Origin: CALOCN01 sp942491735
GTDB lineage: Bacteria; Eisenbacteria; RBG-16-71-46; JABDJR01
Direction: 5' to 3'
Assembly: GCA_942491735.1 (NCBI GenBank)
Contig: CALOCN010000014.1
Span: 806,001-870,000 of the forward strand
DNA: 64,000 nt
Shown: positions 53,465 through 61,694 of the stretch, in pieces
Position numbering within the stretch: position 1 is the first letter of the stretch
Layout: every line of letters begins with the position of its first letter
The notes under the pieces: model-generated
The model's database searches: none
What the model was told of the DNA's origin: nothing
The model's input: the letters and a program-made list of their open reading frames with translations, nothing else
Made by a program: the position numbers and the translations under genes

Positions 53465-53490
53465 TCACGCCCGGGACAACCCGGGCGTGA
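53465..53490. repeat. Perfect hairpin covering the start codon of the MFS gene
   Basis: tcacgcccggg-acaa-cccgggcgtga: an 11-bp inverted repeat with a 4-nt loop (53465-53475 with 53480-53490). The right arm contains the GTG start codon (53487-53489) of the transporter. No T-tract. It may end the upstream transcript or mask the start codon. Confidence 0.6.
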
Positions 53491-54731
53491 CCTACTTCCG
53501 CTTTGTCGCCGCCCACAAGTCGATTCTCGCTTTCGGCTTCTGCCTCAGCTTCCTCTCGAGCTTTGGTCAGACCTTCTTCATCGCGCTGTTCAGCGGTGAG
53601 ATCCGCGAACGGTTCGGCCTGACCCACGGGACCTTCGGCGGTCTGTATTCGCTGGCCACCCTGGCCAGCGGGTTCTGTCTCATCTGGGTGGGAGCGTGGA
53701 TCGATCGGGTGCCGTTGCGGCGGTTCACCCGGGTGGTGGTGCTGGGGCTGGTGTTGGGGTGTTGTCTGTTCGCCACCTCCAGCAGCCTGATTCACCTGGG
53801 CATCGCCATCTTCCTGCTGCGGCTCTTTGGTCAGGGGTTGATGGGGCATACCTCGATGACGACCATGTCCCGCTTCTTCTCCACCACCCGGGGGAAGGCA
53901 ATGAGCGTGGCCGCCCTGGGTTTTCCGTTGGGAGAAGCGCTGTTTCCGCGGCTGTTCGTGTGGGTGAAGGAGGCAGTGGGGTGGCGTGGTTCCTGGTGGA
54001 TCATCGGGATCGCCCTTGCGGTGATCCTGGTTCCCTTCGTGGAATGGCTGGTGCGCAAGGCCCGTCCGGTGGAGGAGACAAACAGCGAGGTCGTGGAGGC
54101 GGGGACCGACCGGATGCTTCCACCCGTCCCGGTGAGGAACTGGACCCGTTCCGAGGTGATCCGGGATCCGCGATTCCATCTCGTGCTGCCGGCCATTCTC
54201 GCCCCGCCGTTCATCGCCACCGGCGTGTTCTTCCATCAGATCCATCTGGTGGAGTCCAAGGGTTGGACCCTCGAGATCTTCACCGCGTCCTTTGCCGCGT
54301 ATGCCGCCACGCAGCTCGGATCGTCGTTGTTGTCGGGGCCGCTGGTGGATCGGTTCCGGGCGTCGCGCCTGCTTCCGTACTACCTGTTTCCACTGGCCCT
54401 GGCCATGGCCCTGCTCGCCATAGGAACCCACCCCGGGTTCGCGGGGGCTTTCATGCTGGCCGCGGGGGTGAGCGGGGGTGCCCAGGGAACCATTGCCGGA
54501 GCCTACTGGGCCGAGACCTACGGGGTCGCCCATCTGGGGGCCATTCGTTCCCTGGTCCTGGCGTTGATGGTCTTCTCCACCGCGGTGGCCCCGGTCATGC
54601 TGGGGTGGATGATCGATCGCGGGGTGACCATGGAACGGATCGCCATCGGGTGTCTGGTCTATACCCTGGTGGCCAGCGTTTCCACCTTCGTTGCCACCGG
54701 TACCCGGATGGAGCAGCGGGTAGCGGTCTAG
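53487..54731 (+). CDS. Major facilitator superfamily transporter
   Basis: 414 residues, twelve predicted membrane helices in two halves. The loop between helices 2 and 3 has GAWIDRVPLRRF, a form of the MFS G-x-x-x-D-(R/K) motif, and the second-half equivalent is GPLVDRFRASRLLP. The central cytoplasmic loop is charged (EETNSEVVEAG). Substrate unknown; overall pattern is like OFA/monocarboxylate carriers. The start is the GTG at 53487 within a strong hairpin; no other upstream start fits, and the next Met is far inside helix 1. Confidence 0.85.
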   Translation: MTYFRFVAAHKSILAFGFCLSFLSSFGQTFFIALFSGEIRERFGLTHGTFGGLYSLATLASGFCLIWVGAWIDRVPLRRFTRVVVLGLVLGCCLFATSSSLIHLGIAIFLLRLFGQGLMGHTSMTTMSRFFSTTRGKAMSVAALGFPLGEALFPRLFVWVKEAVGWRGSWWIIGIALAVILVPFVEWLVRKARPVEETNSEVVEAGTDRMLPPVPVRNWTRSEVIRDPRFHLVLPAILAPPFIATGVFFHQIHLVESKGWTLEIFTASFAAYAATQLGSSLLSGPLVDRFRASRLLPYYLFPLALAMALLAIGTHPGFAGAFMLAAGVSGGAQGTIAGAYWAETYGVAHLGAIRSLVLALMVFSTAVAPVMLGWMIDRGVTMERIAIGCLVYTLVASVSTFVATGTRMEQRVAV

Positions 54732-54740
54732 GGCCCTCGT

Positions 54741-56321
54741 CTAGTCGTAGGTTCCGTAGACCTCGCGCAGGGCATCGGAGATCTCACCCAACGAGGCGCG
54801 CTTGCGGATGGCCTCGACGATGTGCGGCATGAGGTTCTCGTCCGAACGTGCAGCGGCGGTGACCGAGCGCAGGGTGGACGCGACCGCCTCCGCATCGCGC
54901 TGATCCTTCACCGCGGCCAGGCGTTCCTTCTGCTCCCGCTCCAGGGCCGGGTCCATGCCGAAGATGTCGGGCTGGGGTTCCTCCACCGTGTAGCGATTGA
55001 CCCCCACCACCACCTGATCGCCCCGCTCGATCGCCTGCTGGGTGCGGTACGCGGTTTCGTGGATCTCCTTCTGCACCCACCCGCTCTCGATGCAGGCAAC
55101 CATCCCTCCGCGGCGTTCGATCTCCTGGAAGGTCCGGTTGGCCGCCGCCTCGAGTTCGTTGGTGAGGCTCTCCACGTAGTAGGAACCCCCCAGGGGATCC
55201 ACGGTGGCGGTGACGCCGGACTCCTGGGCCAGGATCTGCTGGGTACGCAGGGCGACCCGCGCCGATTCCTCGGTGGGCAGGCTCAGGGCCTCGTCCATGC
55301 CGTTGGTATGGATGGACTGGGCGCCCCCCAGTACCGCGGCGAGGGCTTCCAGGGTGGTGCGCACCACGTTGTTGAGCGGTTGCTGTGCGGTGAGCGACGA
55401 ACCGGCGGTCTGGGCATGGAAGCGCAGGCGGGCGCTGCGTGGATCCTTGGCCCCGAACCTTTCGGTCATGATGCGGTACCAGAGGCGTCGGGCGGCGCGG
55501 AACTTGGCCACTTCCTCAAGGAGGTCGCTGTGGGCGTTGAAGAAGAACGAGAGACGCGGGGCAAAGTCATCCACTGCGAGCCCGGCGTCGATCGCGGACT
55601 GCACGTAGACCATGGCATCGGCGAGGGTGAAGGCGAGTTCCTGGGCCGCGTTGGAGCCGGCCTCGCGGATGTGGTAGCCGGAAATGGAAATGGTGTTCCA
55701 GTTGGGAACGTGATCCCGGCAGAAGGCGAAGATATCGGTGGTGATCCGCAGCGAGGGGCGAACGGGATAGATGTAGGTGCCCCGGGCGATGTACTCCTTG
55801 AGCAGGTCGTTCTGGATGGTGCCGGAGACCGCGTTCCAGGCCACATCGTGTTCCTCGGCCACCACCAGATACATGGCCAGGAGAATGCCCGCGGTCGCGT
55901 TGATGGTCATTGACGTGGAAACCCGGTCGAGGGGGATCTCCTTCAGCAGCGCCCGCATGTCCTCGAGGGTGTCGATGGCCACCCCCACCTTGCCCACCTC
56001 TCCCGAGGACATGGGGTGATCCGAGTCGTAGCCCATCTGGGTGGGCAGATCGAAGGCGGTGGAGAGTCCGGTTTGTCCCTGCTCCAGCAGGAATCGGAAG
56101 CGGCGGTTGGTCTCGGCCGCGTTGCCGAAACCGGCGTACTGGCGCATGGTCCAGGGTCTTCCGCGGTACATGGTGGGGTAGACCCCACGCGTGTAGGGGG
56201 GCTTGCCCGGTTCGCCCAGGCTCGTGGCCGGGTCGATGTCCTGCAGGTCGCGGGGCCCGTAGACCGCGCGGACCTCGATGCCCGAGCCGGTTTCCCGCAC
56301 GGGCTCTTCGCGGTCGCTCAC
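54741..56321 (-). CDS. Methylmalonyl-CoA mutase large (catalytic) subunit
   Basis: 526 residues, TIM-barrel chain of a split B12 mutase; it lacks the cobalamin domain, which is encoded at 21898-22320. Motifs: PPYTRGVYPTMYRGRPWTMR, RQYAGFGNAAETNRRF, GLSTAFDLPTQMGYDSDHP, STSMTINATA, SGYHIREAGS, RLRFHAQTAGSSLTAQQP and IHTNGMDEAL. The Tyr in RQYAGF is the methylmalonyl-type residue; isobutyryl-CoA mutases usually have Phe there (from memory). The GTG start at 56321 overlaps the biotin-carrier stop (GTGA). Confidence 0.92.
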   Translation of the reverse strand: MSDREEPVRETGSGIEVRAVYGPRDLQDIDPATSLGEPGKPPYTRGVYPTMYRGRPWTMRQYAGFGNAAETNRRFRFLLEQGQTGLSTAFDLPTQMGYDSDHPMSSGEVGKVGVAIDTLEDMRALLKEIPLDRVSTSMTINATAGILLAMYLVVAEEHDVAWNAVSGTIQNDLLKEYIARGTYIYPVRPSLRITTDIFAFCRDHVPNWNTISISGYHIREAGSNAAQELAFTLADAMVYVQSAIDAGLAVDDFAPRLSFFFNAHSDLLEEVAKFRAARRLWYRIMTERFGAKDPRSARLRFHAQTAGSSLTAQQPLNNVVRTTLEALAAVLGGAQSIHTNGMDEALSLPTEESARVALRTQQILAQESGVTATVDPLGGSYYVESLTNELEAAANRTFQEIERRGGMVACIESGWVQKEIHETAYRTQQAIERGDQVVVGVNRYTVEEPQPDIFGMDPALEREQKERLAAVKDQRDAEAVASTLRSVTAAARSDENLMPHIVEAIRKRASLGEISDALREVYGTYD

Positions 56322-56836
56322 TTCGTCTCCGCCTCCATGACCACGAGGACCGCGTCCTGCTCCACTACATCCCCGGCCGCGGCGCGGATCTCGGTCACCT
56401 TGCCTCCGTGTTCGGCAGTGAGGTCGTTCTGCATCTTCATGGCTTCGACCACCGCCACCACCTCCCCGGCCCGGACGACCTGGCCCAGCTCCACCTCGAT
56501 GGAGACCACCGCTCCCGGCATGGGGGAAAGGACCGCTTCCCGCCCGGCGTCGGCGACGCTGGCTCCTCCTTCGGCGCGGGCCCACAACTCGTCGGTGACC
56601 CGGACGCGGAACACGTCACCCGAAACGTAGACGTCGGTTCCGTCCCGGGAGGACATGGTGGCGATCTCGTAGGATCGTCCGTCGATGAGCAGGGATCGGG
56701 TGGGGTTTCCCGTGATGTCGCGAACGCTTGCCGTGAAGGACTCGCCGTCGATCACGACCCGATAGCCGTCCCCGTCCTCGGTAATGACCACTTCGTGCCG
56801 TTTGTCCTGGTTGTCGACGAGATATCGGGAAGACAT
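56318..56836 (-). CDS. Biotin carboxyl carrier protein of an acyl-CoA carboxylase
   Basis: 172 residues. The C-terminal ~70 residues are a biotinyl domain with the biotin-accepting Lys in VVEAMKMQNDL, preceded by LSPMPGAVVSIEVELGQVV. The N-terminal ~95 residues (VVIDGESFTASVRDITGNPT, YEIATMSSRDGTDVYVSG) correspond to the BT-type region of propionyl-CoA carboxylase alpha chains. It lies 1 bp after the biotin carboxylase gene and overlaps the mutase gene, so the three proteins are made together. Confidence 0.93.
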   Translation of the reverse strand: MSSRYLVDNQDKRHEVVITEDGDGYRVVIDGESFTASVRDITGNPTRSLLIDGRSYEIATMSSRDGTDVYVSGDVFRVRVTDELWARAEGGASVADAGREAVLSPMPGAVVSIEVELGQVVRAGEVVAVVEAMKMQNDLTAEHGGKVTEIRAAAGDVVEQDAVLVVMEAETK

Positions 56837-56837
56837 G

Positions 56838-58352
56838 TCAGCGTCCTCCCGTGACGGCGCCCGGTCGGCCGAGAAGACTCCAGGGATTCATGCCCTCTCC
56901 GGTGTCGGGGGAGGGGCGGAGCCGTTGGGCCCCCTCGTACTCGGCAATGACCGCGGCCACCACCGCGGCCCGTTCCCGCAGGGGGTCCTCGCGCCGTTCG
57001 ATTCCCTTGAAGATACGTCCCACCATGTTGGTGTCGATGTCCCCGCTCACGAACTCTTCCCGATCCAGCACCCAACGATGGAAGGCGATGTTGGTCCGAA
57101 CCCCCCGCACCACCATTTCCCGCAGGGCTCCCAGGACCCGGCGGCGCGCCTGTTCCCGGGTCGCCCCGTAGGCGATGAGCTTGCCCAGCATGGGGTCGTA
57201 GAAACGCGGTACCTCGAACCCCTGGTAGATGCCCATGTCGTTGCGGATCCCCGGCCCGGAGCCCAGTCGCAGGCTCTCGATGCGGCCCAGGGAGGGAAGG
57301 AACCCGTTGTACGGATCCTCGGCATAGATGCGACACTCGATGGCCCAGCCTTCGGGAACCAGGTCCTCCTGCTTCCAGCTGAGCGGGTGCCCCTCGGCCA
57401 CCCGGATCTGTTCCCGTACCAGGTCCACGCCGTAGACCATTTCGGTGACGGGGTGTTCCACCTGGAGCCGGGTGTTCATTTCCAGGAAGTAGAACGAGCC
57501 GTCGGTGTCGGCCATGAACTCGACCGTACCGGCGTTGACGTAGCCCACCTGACGCACCAGGGCCACTGCCGCCTCTCCCATCTCCGCGCGCTTCTCCGGG
57601 CTGATCGCGATCGACGGCGCCTCCTCGATGATCTTCTGGTGCCGACGCTGGAGCGAGCACTCGCGCTCGCCCAGATGGACCGCGTTGCCGTGGGTGTCGG
57701 CGAAGACCTGGATCTCGATATGACGCGGGCGCTCGATGAACTTCTCCACGTAGAGCGTGTCGTTGCCGAACGCGCTTCCCGCCTCCCCCTTGGTGAGGCT
57801 GAACGCGCTTTCCAGCTCGCTTGCCGCGTGCACCACCCGCATGCCCTTGCCGCCCCCGCCGGCCGAGGCCTTGAGCATCACCGGGAACCCGATTGCCGTG
57901 GCCACTTCGATTGCTTCCGCCAGGGTGGCCACGGGACCGGGGCTGCCGGGAACGATGGGGACTCCCGCCGCGCGGGCGGTTTCCCGGGCTTGCAGCTTGT
58001 CTCCCATGAGATCGATGGGTCCGGCCGGGGGACCAATGAAGGTGATCCCGGCCGCCTCGCAGGCGCGGACAAAACCGGCGTTCTCGGACAGGAATCCGTA
58101 GCCGGGGTGAATCGCGTCGGCACCGGTTTTCCTGGCCGCCTCCAGGATGGCTTCCTGGACCAGGTAGGACTGGTTGGAGGGGGGAGGACCGATGCAGACC
58201 GCCTCGTCGGCGAAGCGCACGTGCAGGCCGTCCCGGTCGGCTTCGCTGTACACGGCCACGGATTGGATGCCCTGTTCGCGCAGGGACCGGATGACCCGGA
58301 CGGCGATCTCGGCGCGGTTGGCCACGAGGACCTTTGTAAGTTTGCGTTCCAT
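56838..58352 (-). CDS. Biotin carboxylase subunit of acetyl/propionyl-CoA carboxylase
   Basis: 504 residues. LVANRAEIAVRVIRSLREQG, HPGYGFLSENAGFVRAC, the ATP-grasp loop KASAGGGGKGMRVV, ERECSLQRRHQKIIEEAPS, EFMADTDGSFYFLEMNTRLQ (split here: FLEMNTRLQVEHPVTE) and YDPMLGKLIAYG are all intact. It carboxylates biotin on the adjacent carrier. The carboxyltransferase (PccB/AccD-type) is not in this window. Context with the mutase and, elsewhere, the epimerase argues for propionyl-CoA as substrate. ATG 58352; the RBS is weak. Confidence 0.93.
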   Translation of the reverse strand: MERKLTKVLVANRAEIAVRVIRSLREQGIQSVAVYSEADRDGLHVRFADEAVCIGPPPSNQSYLVQEAILEAARKTGADAIHPGYGFLSENAGFVRACEAAGITFIGPPAGPIDLMGDKLQARETARAAGVPIVPGSPGPVATLAEAIEVATAIGFPVMLKASAGGGGKGMRVVHAASELESAFSLTKGEAGSAFGNDTLYVEKFIERPRHIEIQVFADTHGNAVHLGERECSLQRRHQKIIEEAPSIAISPEKRAEMGEAAVALVRQVGYVNAGTVEFMADTDGSFYFLEMNTRLQVEHPVTEMVYGVDLVREQIRVAEGHPLSWKQEDLVPEGWAIECRIYAEDPYNGFLPSLGRIESLRLGSGPGIRNDMGIYQGFEVPRFYDPMLGKLIAYGATREQARRRVLGALREMVVRGVRTNIAFHRWVLDREEFVSGDIDTNMVGRIFKGIERREDPLRERAAVVAAVIAEYEGAQRLRPSPDTGEGMNPWSLLGRPGAVTGGR

Positions 58353-58386
58353 AGGCCGTTAAGCCTACGCGCCTGTAACGGGGGAG

Positions 58387-58798
58387 ACAAGGGCGCGTTG
58401 AAGGCGAAAGCGGTGGCGTCGGGCGGTTGAGCGCAATAGAAAGGGAGGGTGAAGTAGTCCTTATCCGGATCAAAGGATGCGTTGTCGACCTCGGAGGGAT
58501 CCACGAACGCGGTGCAGACCACGGTCGAGTCGCCTTCCGAGATCAGGTTCTGACAGATCGCCACCGGGGGTGCGGCCGGCGATTCCGTCCGTGGCGTCGA
58601 CGATTCCGTAGTCCACCGAGTGCGTGTTGTCGTCGTTGAGGGTGACGACGAAGTTGTTGCTGTTACCAGCAAGGAACTCGGTGACGCCGGTGAAGGTGAT
58701 CTCGAGGCCACGGACTGCGAGAAGTCCGTGTCGCCCGCGCCGAACGAGATGGAGCCGTTCGAGTTCACCCACACGCTGTTCAAACGGACTCTCTTCAT
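58387..58798 (-). pseudogene. Decayed fragment of a secreted beta-rich protein
   Basis: Three stretches of one protein appear in different frames. RLNSVWVNSNGSISFGAGDT (near 58790-58720) and, in a second frame, EITFTGVTEFLAGNSNNFVV with VDYGIVDATDGIAGRTPGG (near 58715-58560) are consecutive parts of a common secreted family. Then DSTVVCTAFVDPSEVDNASF and FTLPFYCAQPPDATAF return to the first frame. At least two frameshifts or deletions are needed, and the N- and C-termini are lost. It lies just upstream of the carboxylase operon. Confidence 0.7.
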
Positions 58799-58914
58799 GG
58801 ATCAAGGCCACGACCGTCCCTCTTAAGGGTGACAGTTCCATTATTAAAAATCTCAAACTACAACTTGATTTTATTAAGTAATTGACCCACAATCCTCCGT
58901 AACAGGAGGTAGTG

Positions 58915-59265
58915 ATGGATATTTCGCAGGCAAAGTGCCCGGACTGCAGTCGCCCCATGCAGATTCGCCGAACGTGGTGCCCCAGCTGTGAGGTGAGTCT
59001 GGAAGGGGACATCGAGGTGTCTCCTCTGGGCCGCCTGAGCCTGGAGGACCAGCTCTTCGTAACCGCGTTCGTCCGTCATCACGGATCGATCAAGAAGATG
59101 GAGAGCCTCTTCGAGATCAGCTATCCCACGGTCAAGAACCGGCTCAATGCCCTGATCCAGCAGCTGGACGTCGGTTTCTCGGCGGCCTCTCCCAACACGC
59201 GTGTGCTGGAACGTCTCTCGCGCGGCGAGATCACCGTGGATGAGGCGGTGGAGGAATTGGGCTGA
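58915..59265 (+). CDS. DUF2089 zinc-ribbon/HTH protein
   Basis: 116 residues. An N-terminal zinc ribbon (CPDCSRPM near residue 8 and WCPSCEV near 22) is followed by a helical DUF2089 domain: LEDQLFVTAFVRHHGSIKKM, EISYPTVKNRLNALIQQL, which looks like a helix-turn-helix. The last part (RGEITVDEAVEELG) resembles the SHOCT-like helix pair of the third gene in this cluster. Probably a transcription regulator. The RBS aggagg at 58904-58909 favours ATG 58915 over the adjacent GTG 58912. The stop overlaps the next start (TGATG). Confidence 0.88.
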   Translation: MDISQAKCPDCSRPMQIRRTWCPSCEVSLEGDIEVSPLGRLSLEDQLFVTAFVRHHGSIKKMESLFEISYPTVKNRLNALIQQLDVGFSAASPNTRVLERLSRGEITVDEAVEELG

Positions 59266-59519
59266 TGCCTCCCGCCCTGCTCCTGCTACGTGTAGGCCGG
59301 ATTCGTTGGCTCGTCCTTCCGCTGCCGCTCTTCCTGCTCTGGCCGTTGTACTTCCTGACCTGGGGCGCTCTGTATGCGATGCGACTGCTGTTCGTACACC
59401 CCGGGCGCTCGAGAACCCTGGTCGTGGGGAGTACGGCTCTCCATCTCATCACCGCGTTGCCGGGTACTTCGATCGACTTCCAGGGGTCGCGCGGGGCCTT
59501 CTTTCTCAAGTTCATCTAG
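59265..59519 (+). CDS. Small membrane protein of the DUF2089 cluster
   Basis: 84 residues with one or two hydrophobic helices (WLVLPLPLFLLWPLYFLTWG) and the terminal segment LPGTSIDFQGSRGAFFLKFI. Start overlaps the DUF2089 stop, so it is translationally coupled to the putative regulator. No family recognised; it could be the membrane partner through which the regulator senses envelope state. Confidence 0.65.
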   Translation: MPPALLLLRVGRIRWLVLPLPLFLLWPLYFLTWGALYAMRLLFVHPGRSRTLVVGSTALHLITALPGTSIDFQGSRGAFFLKFI

Positions 59520-59540
59520 CGATTCAAATAGGAGACTCCC

Positions 59541-60020
59541 ATGACCGAGGAACGGAAACAGGTTCTGGCCATGCTGGCCGAAGGCAAGATCACCACCGAC
59601 GAGGCGGAGCGTTTGTTGGACAAGTTGGGAGAAGGAGCCTCCGGTGCTCACACGGGTGCGCATCGAGGTGCGCACCACCCGCGGAGTGGGGACTCCAGGT
59701 CCAATGACGGTGCGGTAGCCCTGGCGGCCCCGGAGGCATCGGGCGATGCGCCTCGCGGAACGCCCAGGCACTTGCGAGTGGAAGTCCTGAGCAAGGACGG
59801 GGACCAGGTGAGCGTGCGGGTTCCGCTCCGCCTCATCCGCACCGGTATCAAACTCACCACCATGCTTCCCACCGAGACCAACGCCAAGTTGGCCGAGAAG
59901 GGCATTGATCTGAGTGAGCTCGGGAAGCTGGAAGGGGAGGAACTGGTGGACGCGCTGCGGGAGCTGACCGTGAAGGCGAACACGGCCAACGGGGACACCG
60001 TTCGGGTCTTCTGCGAGTAG
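59541..60020 (+). CDS. SHOCT-like domain protein
   Basis: 159 residues. The N-terminal ~30 residues (EERKQVLAMLAEGKITTDEA, ERLLDKLGEG) are a SHOCT-like/YvlB-LiaX-type oligomerisation helix pair. A His/Ala/Gly-rich linker (GAHTGAHRGAHHPRSG) leads to a compact domain (HLRVEVLSKDGDQVSVRVPL, IDLSELGKLEGEELVDALRE). Similar proteins in Firmicutes are linked to envelope-stress responses; that role is inference here. Third gene of the DUF2089 cluster, RBS aggaga. Confidence 0.75.
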   Translation: MTEERKQVLAMLAEGKITTDEAERLLDKLGEGASGAHTGAHRGAHHPRSGDSRSNDGAVALAAPEASGDAPRGTPRHLRVEVLSKDGDQVSVRVPLRLIRTGIKLTTMLPTETNAKLAEKGIDLSELGKLEGEELVDALRELTVKANTANGDTVRVFCE

Positions 60021-60343
60021 CGCGAGGCGTGCCAGTGGCCTGATATCAGGTTAACCCCCTACTCCGTGCCAATTTGGCGGAGTTTCACTACGGTTGGAAC
60101 GGCTCGGTTGTCTTGCTACACTCCTACTCTCCCCGGAGGACCCCATCATGACCTCCGGCCCGCTTTCCATTCACCGCAAGAGACCCCATGCCCAATCGCA
60201 TCCTCACCCTGTCCATGATCAAGCCGGAGACTTGCTTCCGGTTCGAGCCGTTTCGCGGCTGGGGCTAATCGCGGTTCCTCTACCGCGATCACGCCGGCGT
60301 GTGCCGGCCCGGACATTCCATCGTCAGCAAGGAGAGAACCGAC
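60021..60343. other. Gene-poor stretch before lat
   Basis: 323 bp. A small frame from 60149 (RBS-like cggagga) runs into lat in another frame and has no coding character. A 26-codon frame at 60188-60268 begins like nucleoside diphosphate kinase (TLSMIKPE) but ends at once. ccgtgccaatttggcggag near 60066 is a short imperfect palindrome. No promoter could be fixed. Confidence 0.3.
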
Positions 60344-61681
60344 ATGTCGACCACCGACGTCAGCGGCCGGATCGGGGCCGATCAGGTCTTCGATACCCTC
60401 AAGAAGTCCATCCTCGTGGACGGGTTCCACATCGTCATCGATCTGGAGAAGAGCCACGACTCGGTCATCGTGGATGCCCGTGACGGCAAGGAGTACCTGG
60501 ACTTCTACACGTACTTCGCCAGTCTTCCCGTGGGTCACAACCATCCGAAGATGGAGGACGAGGGATTCCGCAAGCGGCTCATGCGCGCCGCCCTGGCCAA
60601 CCCGGCCAACGCCGACATCTACACCGTGGAGTTCGCGGAGTTCGTGGACACGTTCCGACGCATCGCCCAGCGTCCCGAACTGCCCAATGCCTTCTTCGTG
60701 GCCGGCGGCGGGCTCGGGGTCGAGAACGCCTTGAAGGCCTCATTCGACTGGAAGGTGCGTAAGAACCACGCCCGCGGCATCCGGGGCGAGTTCGGTGGCC
60801 AGATGATGCACCTGCGCGAAGCCTTCCATGGCCGCACCGGGTACACCATGAGCCTCACCAACACCGACCCCTGGAAGGTGAAGTACTTCCCGCAGTTCGA
60901 TTGGCCCCGGATCAGCAATCCCAAGTGCTCCTTCCCGCTCGAGGGGACCAACCTCATGAACGTCCAGGCGGCCGAGGAGATGTCGCTCAAGGAGATCGAG
61001 TGCGCGGTGGCCAAGCACGGCGACGACATCGCCGGGTTGATCCTCGAGCCCATCCAGGGGGAGGGCGGGGACAACCACTTCCGTGCCGAGTACTTCCAGG
61101 CCCTGCGGCGTCTCGCGGACAAGTACGAGTTCATGCTCATCTTCGACGAGGTGCAGACCGGGGTCGGTATCACCGGCAAGTTCTGGGCCTACGAGCACTT
61201 CGGGGTGAAGCCGGACGCCATTGCCTTCGGCAAGAAGATGCAGGTGTGCGGATTCCTCGGCGGTCCCCGCTACAAGGAAGTGGAGGACAACGTGTTCGAC
61301 ATGTCGAGCCGGATCAACTCCACCTGGGGCGGGAACCTGGTCGACATGGTGCGCTCGCAGCGCTACCTCGAGATCATCGAGGAGGACAAGCTGGTCCAGA
61401 ACGCGGCGGCGCGTGGCGAGACGCTGGTCAAGGGGCTGCGCGAGCTCGAGTCCCGCCACGAGGTGCTGCACAACGCCCGCGGCCGCGGCCTCTTCGCCGC
61501 GGTGGACCTGCCCGACGGCGAGATGCGGGACAAGACCTGGATGCAGCTGGCCGACCACGGGGTGCTGAGTCTGAAGTGCGGTCCGCGCACCATCCGGTTC
61601 CGCCCCGCGCTCAACGTCACCGATGCGCAGATCCAGAAGGGTCTGGACGTGCTGGATTCGGCAATCAAGTCCATCGTCTAG
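60344..61681 (+). CDS. lat: L-lysine 6-aminotransferase
   Basis: 445-residue class III PLP aminotransferase. It moves the epsilon-amino group of lysine to 2-oxoglutarate, giving 2-aminoadipate semialdehyde. Family signatures: YFASLPVGHNHPKMEDE, FVAGGGLGVENALKASFDWK, EAFHGRTGYTMSLTNTDP, YFPQFDWPRISNP, LILEPIQGEGGDNHF, IFDEVQTGVGITGKFW and the PLP-binding Lys in AFGKKMQVCG. Length and motifs match LAT rather than ornithine or GABA enzymes. RBS aaggagag before ATG 60344. fbp follows after 13 bp. Confidence 0.92.
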   Translation: MSTTDVSGRIGADQVFDTLKKSILVDGFHIVIDLEKSHDSVIVDARDGKEYLDFYTYFASLPVGHNHPKMEDEGFRKRLMRAALANPANADIYTVEFAEFVDTFRRIAQRPELPNAFFVAGGGLGVENALKASFDWKVRKNHARGIRGEFGGQMMHLREAFHGRTGYTMSLTNTDPWKVKYFPQFDWPRISNPKCSFPLEGTNLMNVQAAEEMSLKEIECAVAKHGDDIAGLILEPIQGEGGDNHFRAEYFQALRRLADKYEFMLIFDEVQTGVGITGKFWAYEHFGVKPDAIAFGKKMQVCGFLGGPRYKEVEDNVFDMSSRINSTWGGNLVDMVRSQRYLEIIEEDKLVQNAAARGETLVKGLRELESRHEVLHNARGRGLFAAVDLPDGEMRDKTWMQLADHGVLSLKCGPRTIRFRPALNVTDAQIQKGLDVLDSAIKSIV

Positions 61682-61694
61682 CGAGGAGACTGTC

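Noticed and set aside
53406..54533. A 375-codon minus-strand frame
   Set aside because: Antisense shadow of the MFS transporter, rich in Gln/His/Pro/Arg as expected for such shadows in GC-rich DNA.
60188..60268. A 26-codon frame beginning like nucleoside diphosphate kinase (ILTLSMIKPE)
   Set aside because: Too short, no continuation in any frame, and no RBS; similarity over eight residues may be chance. A decayed ndk start cannot be excluded.
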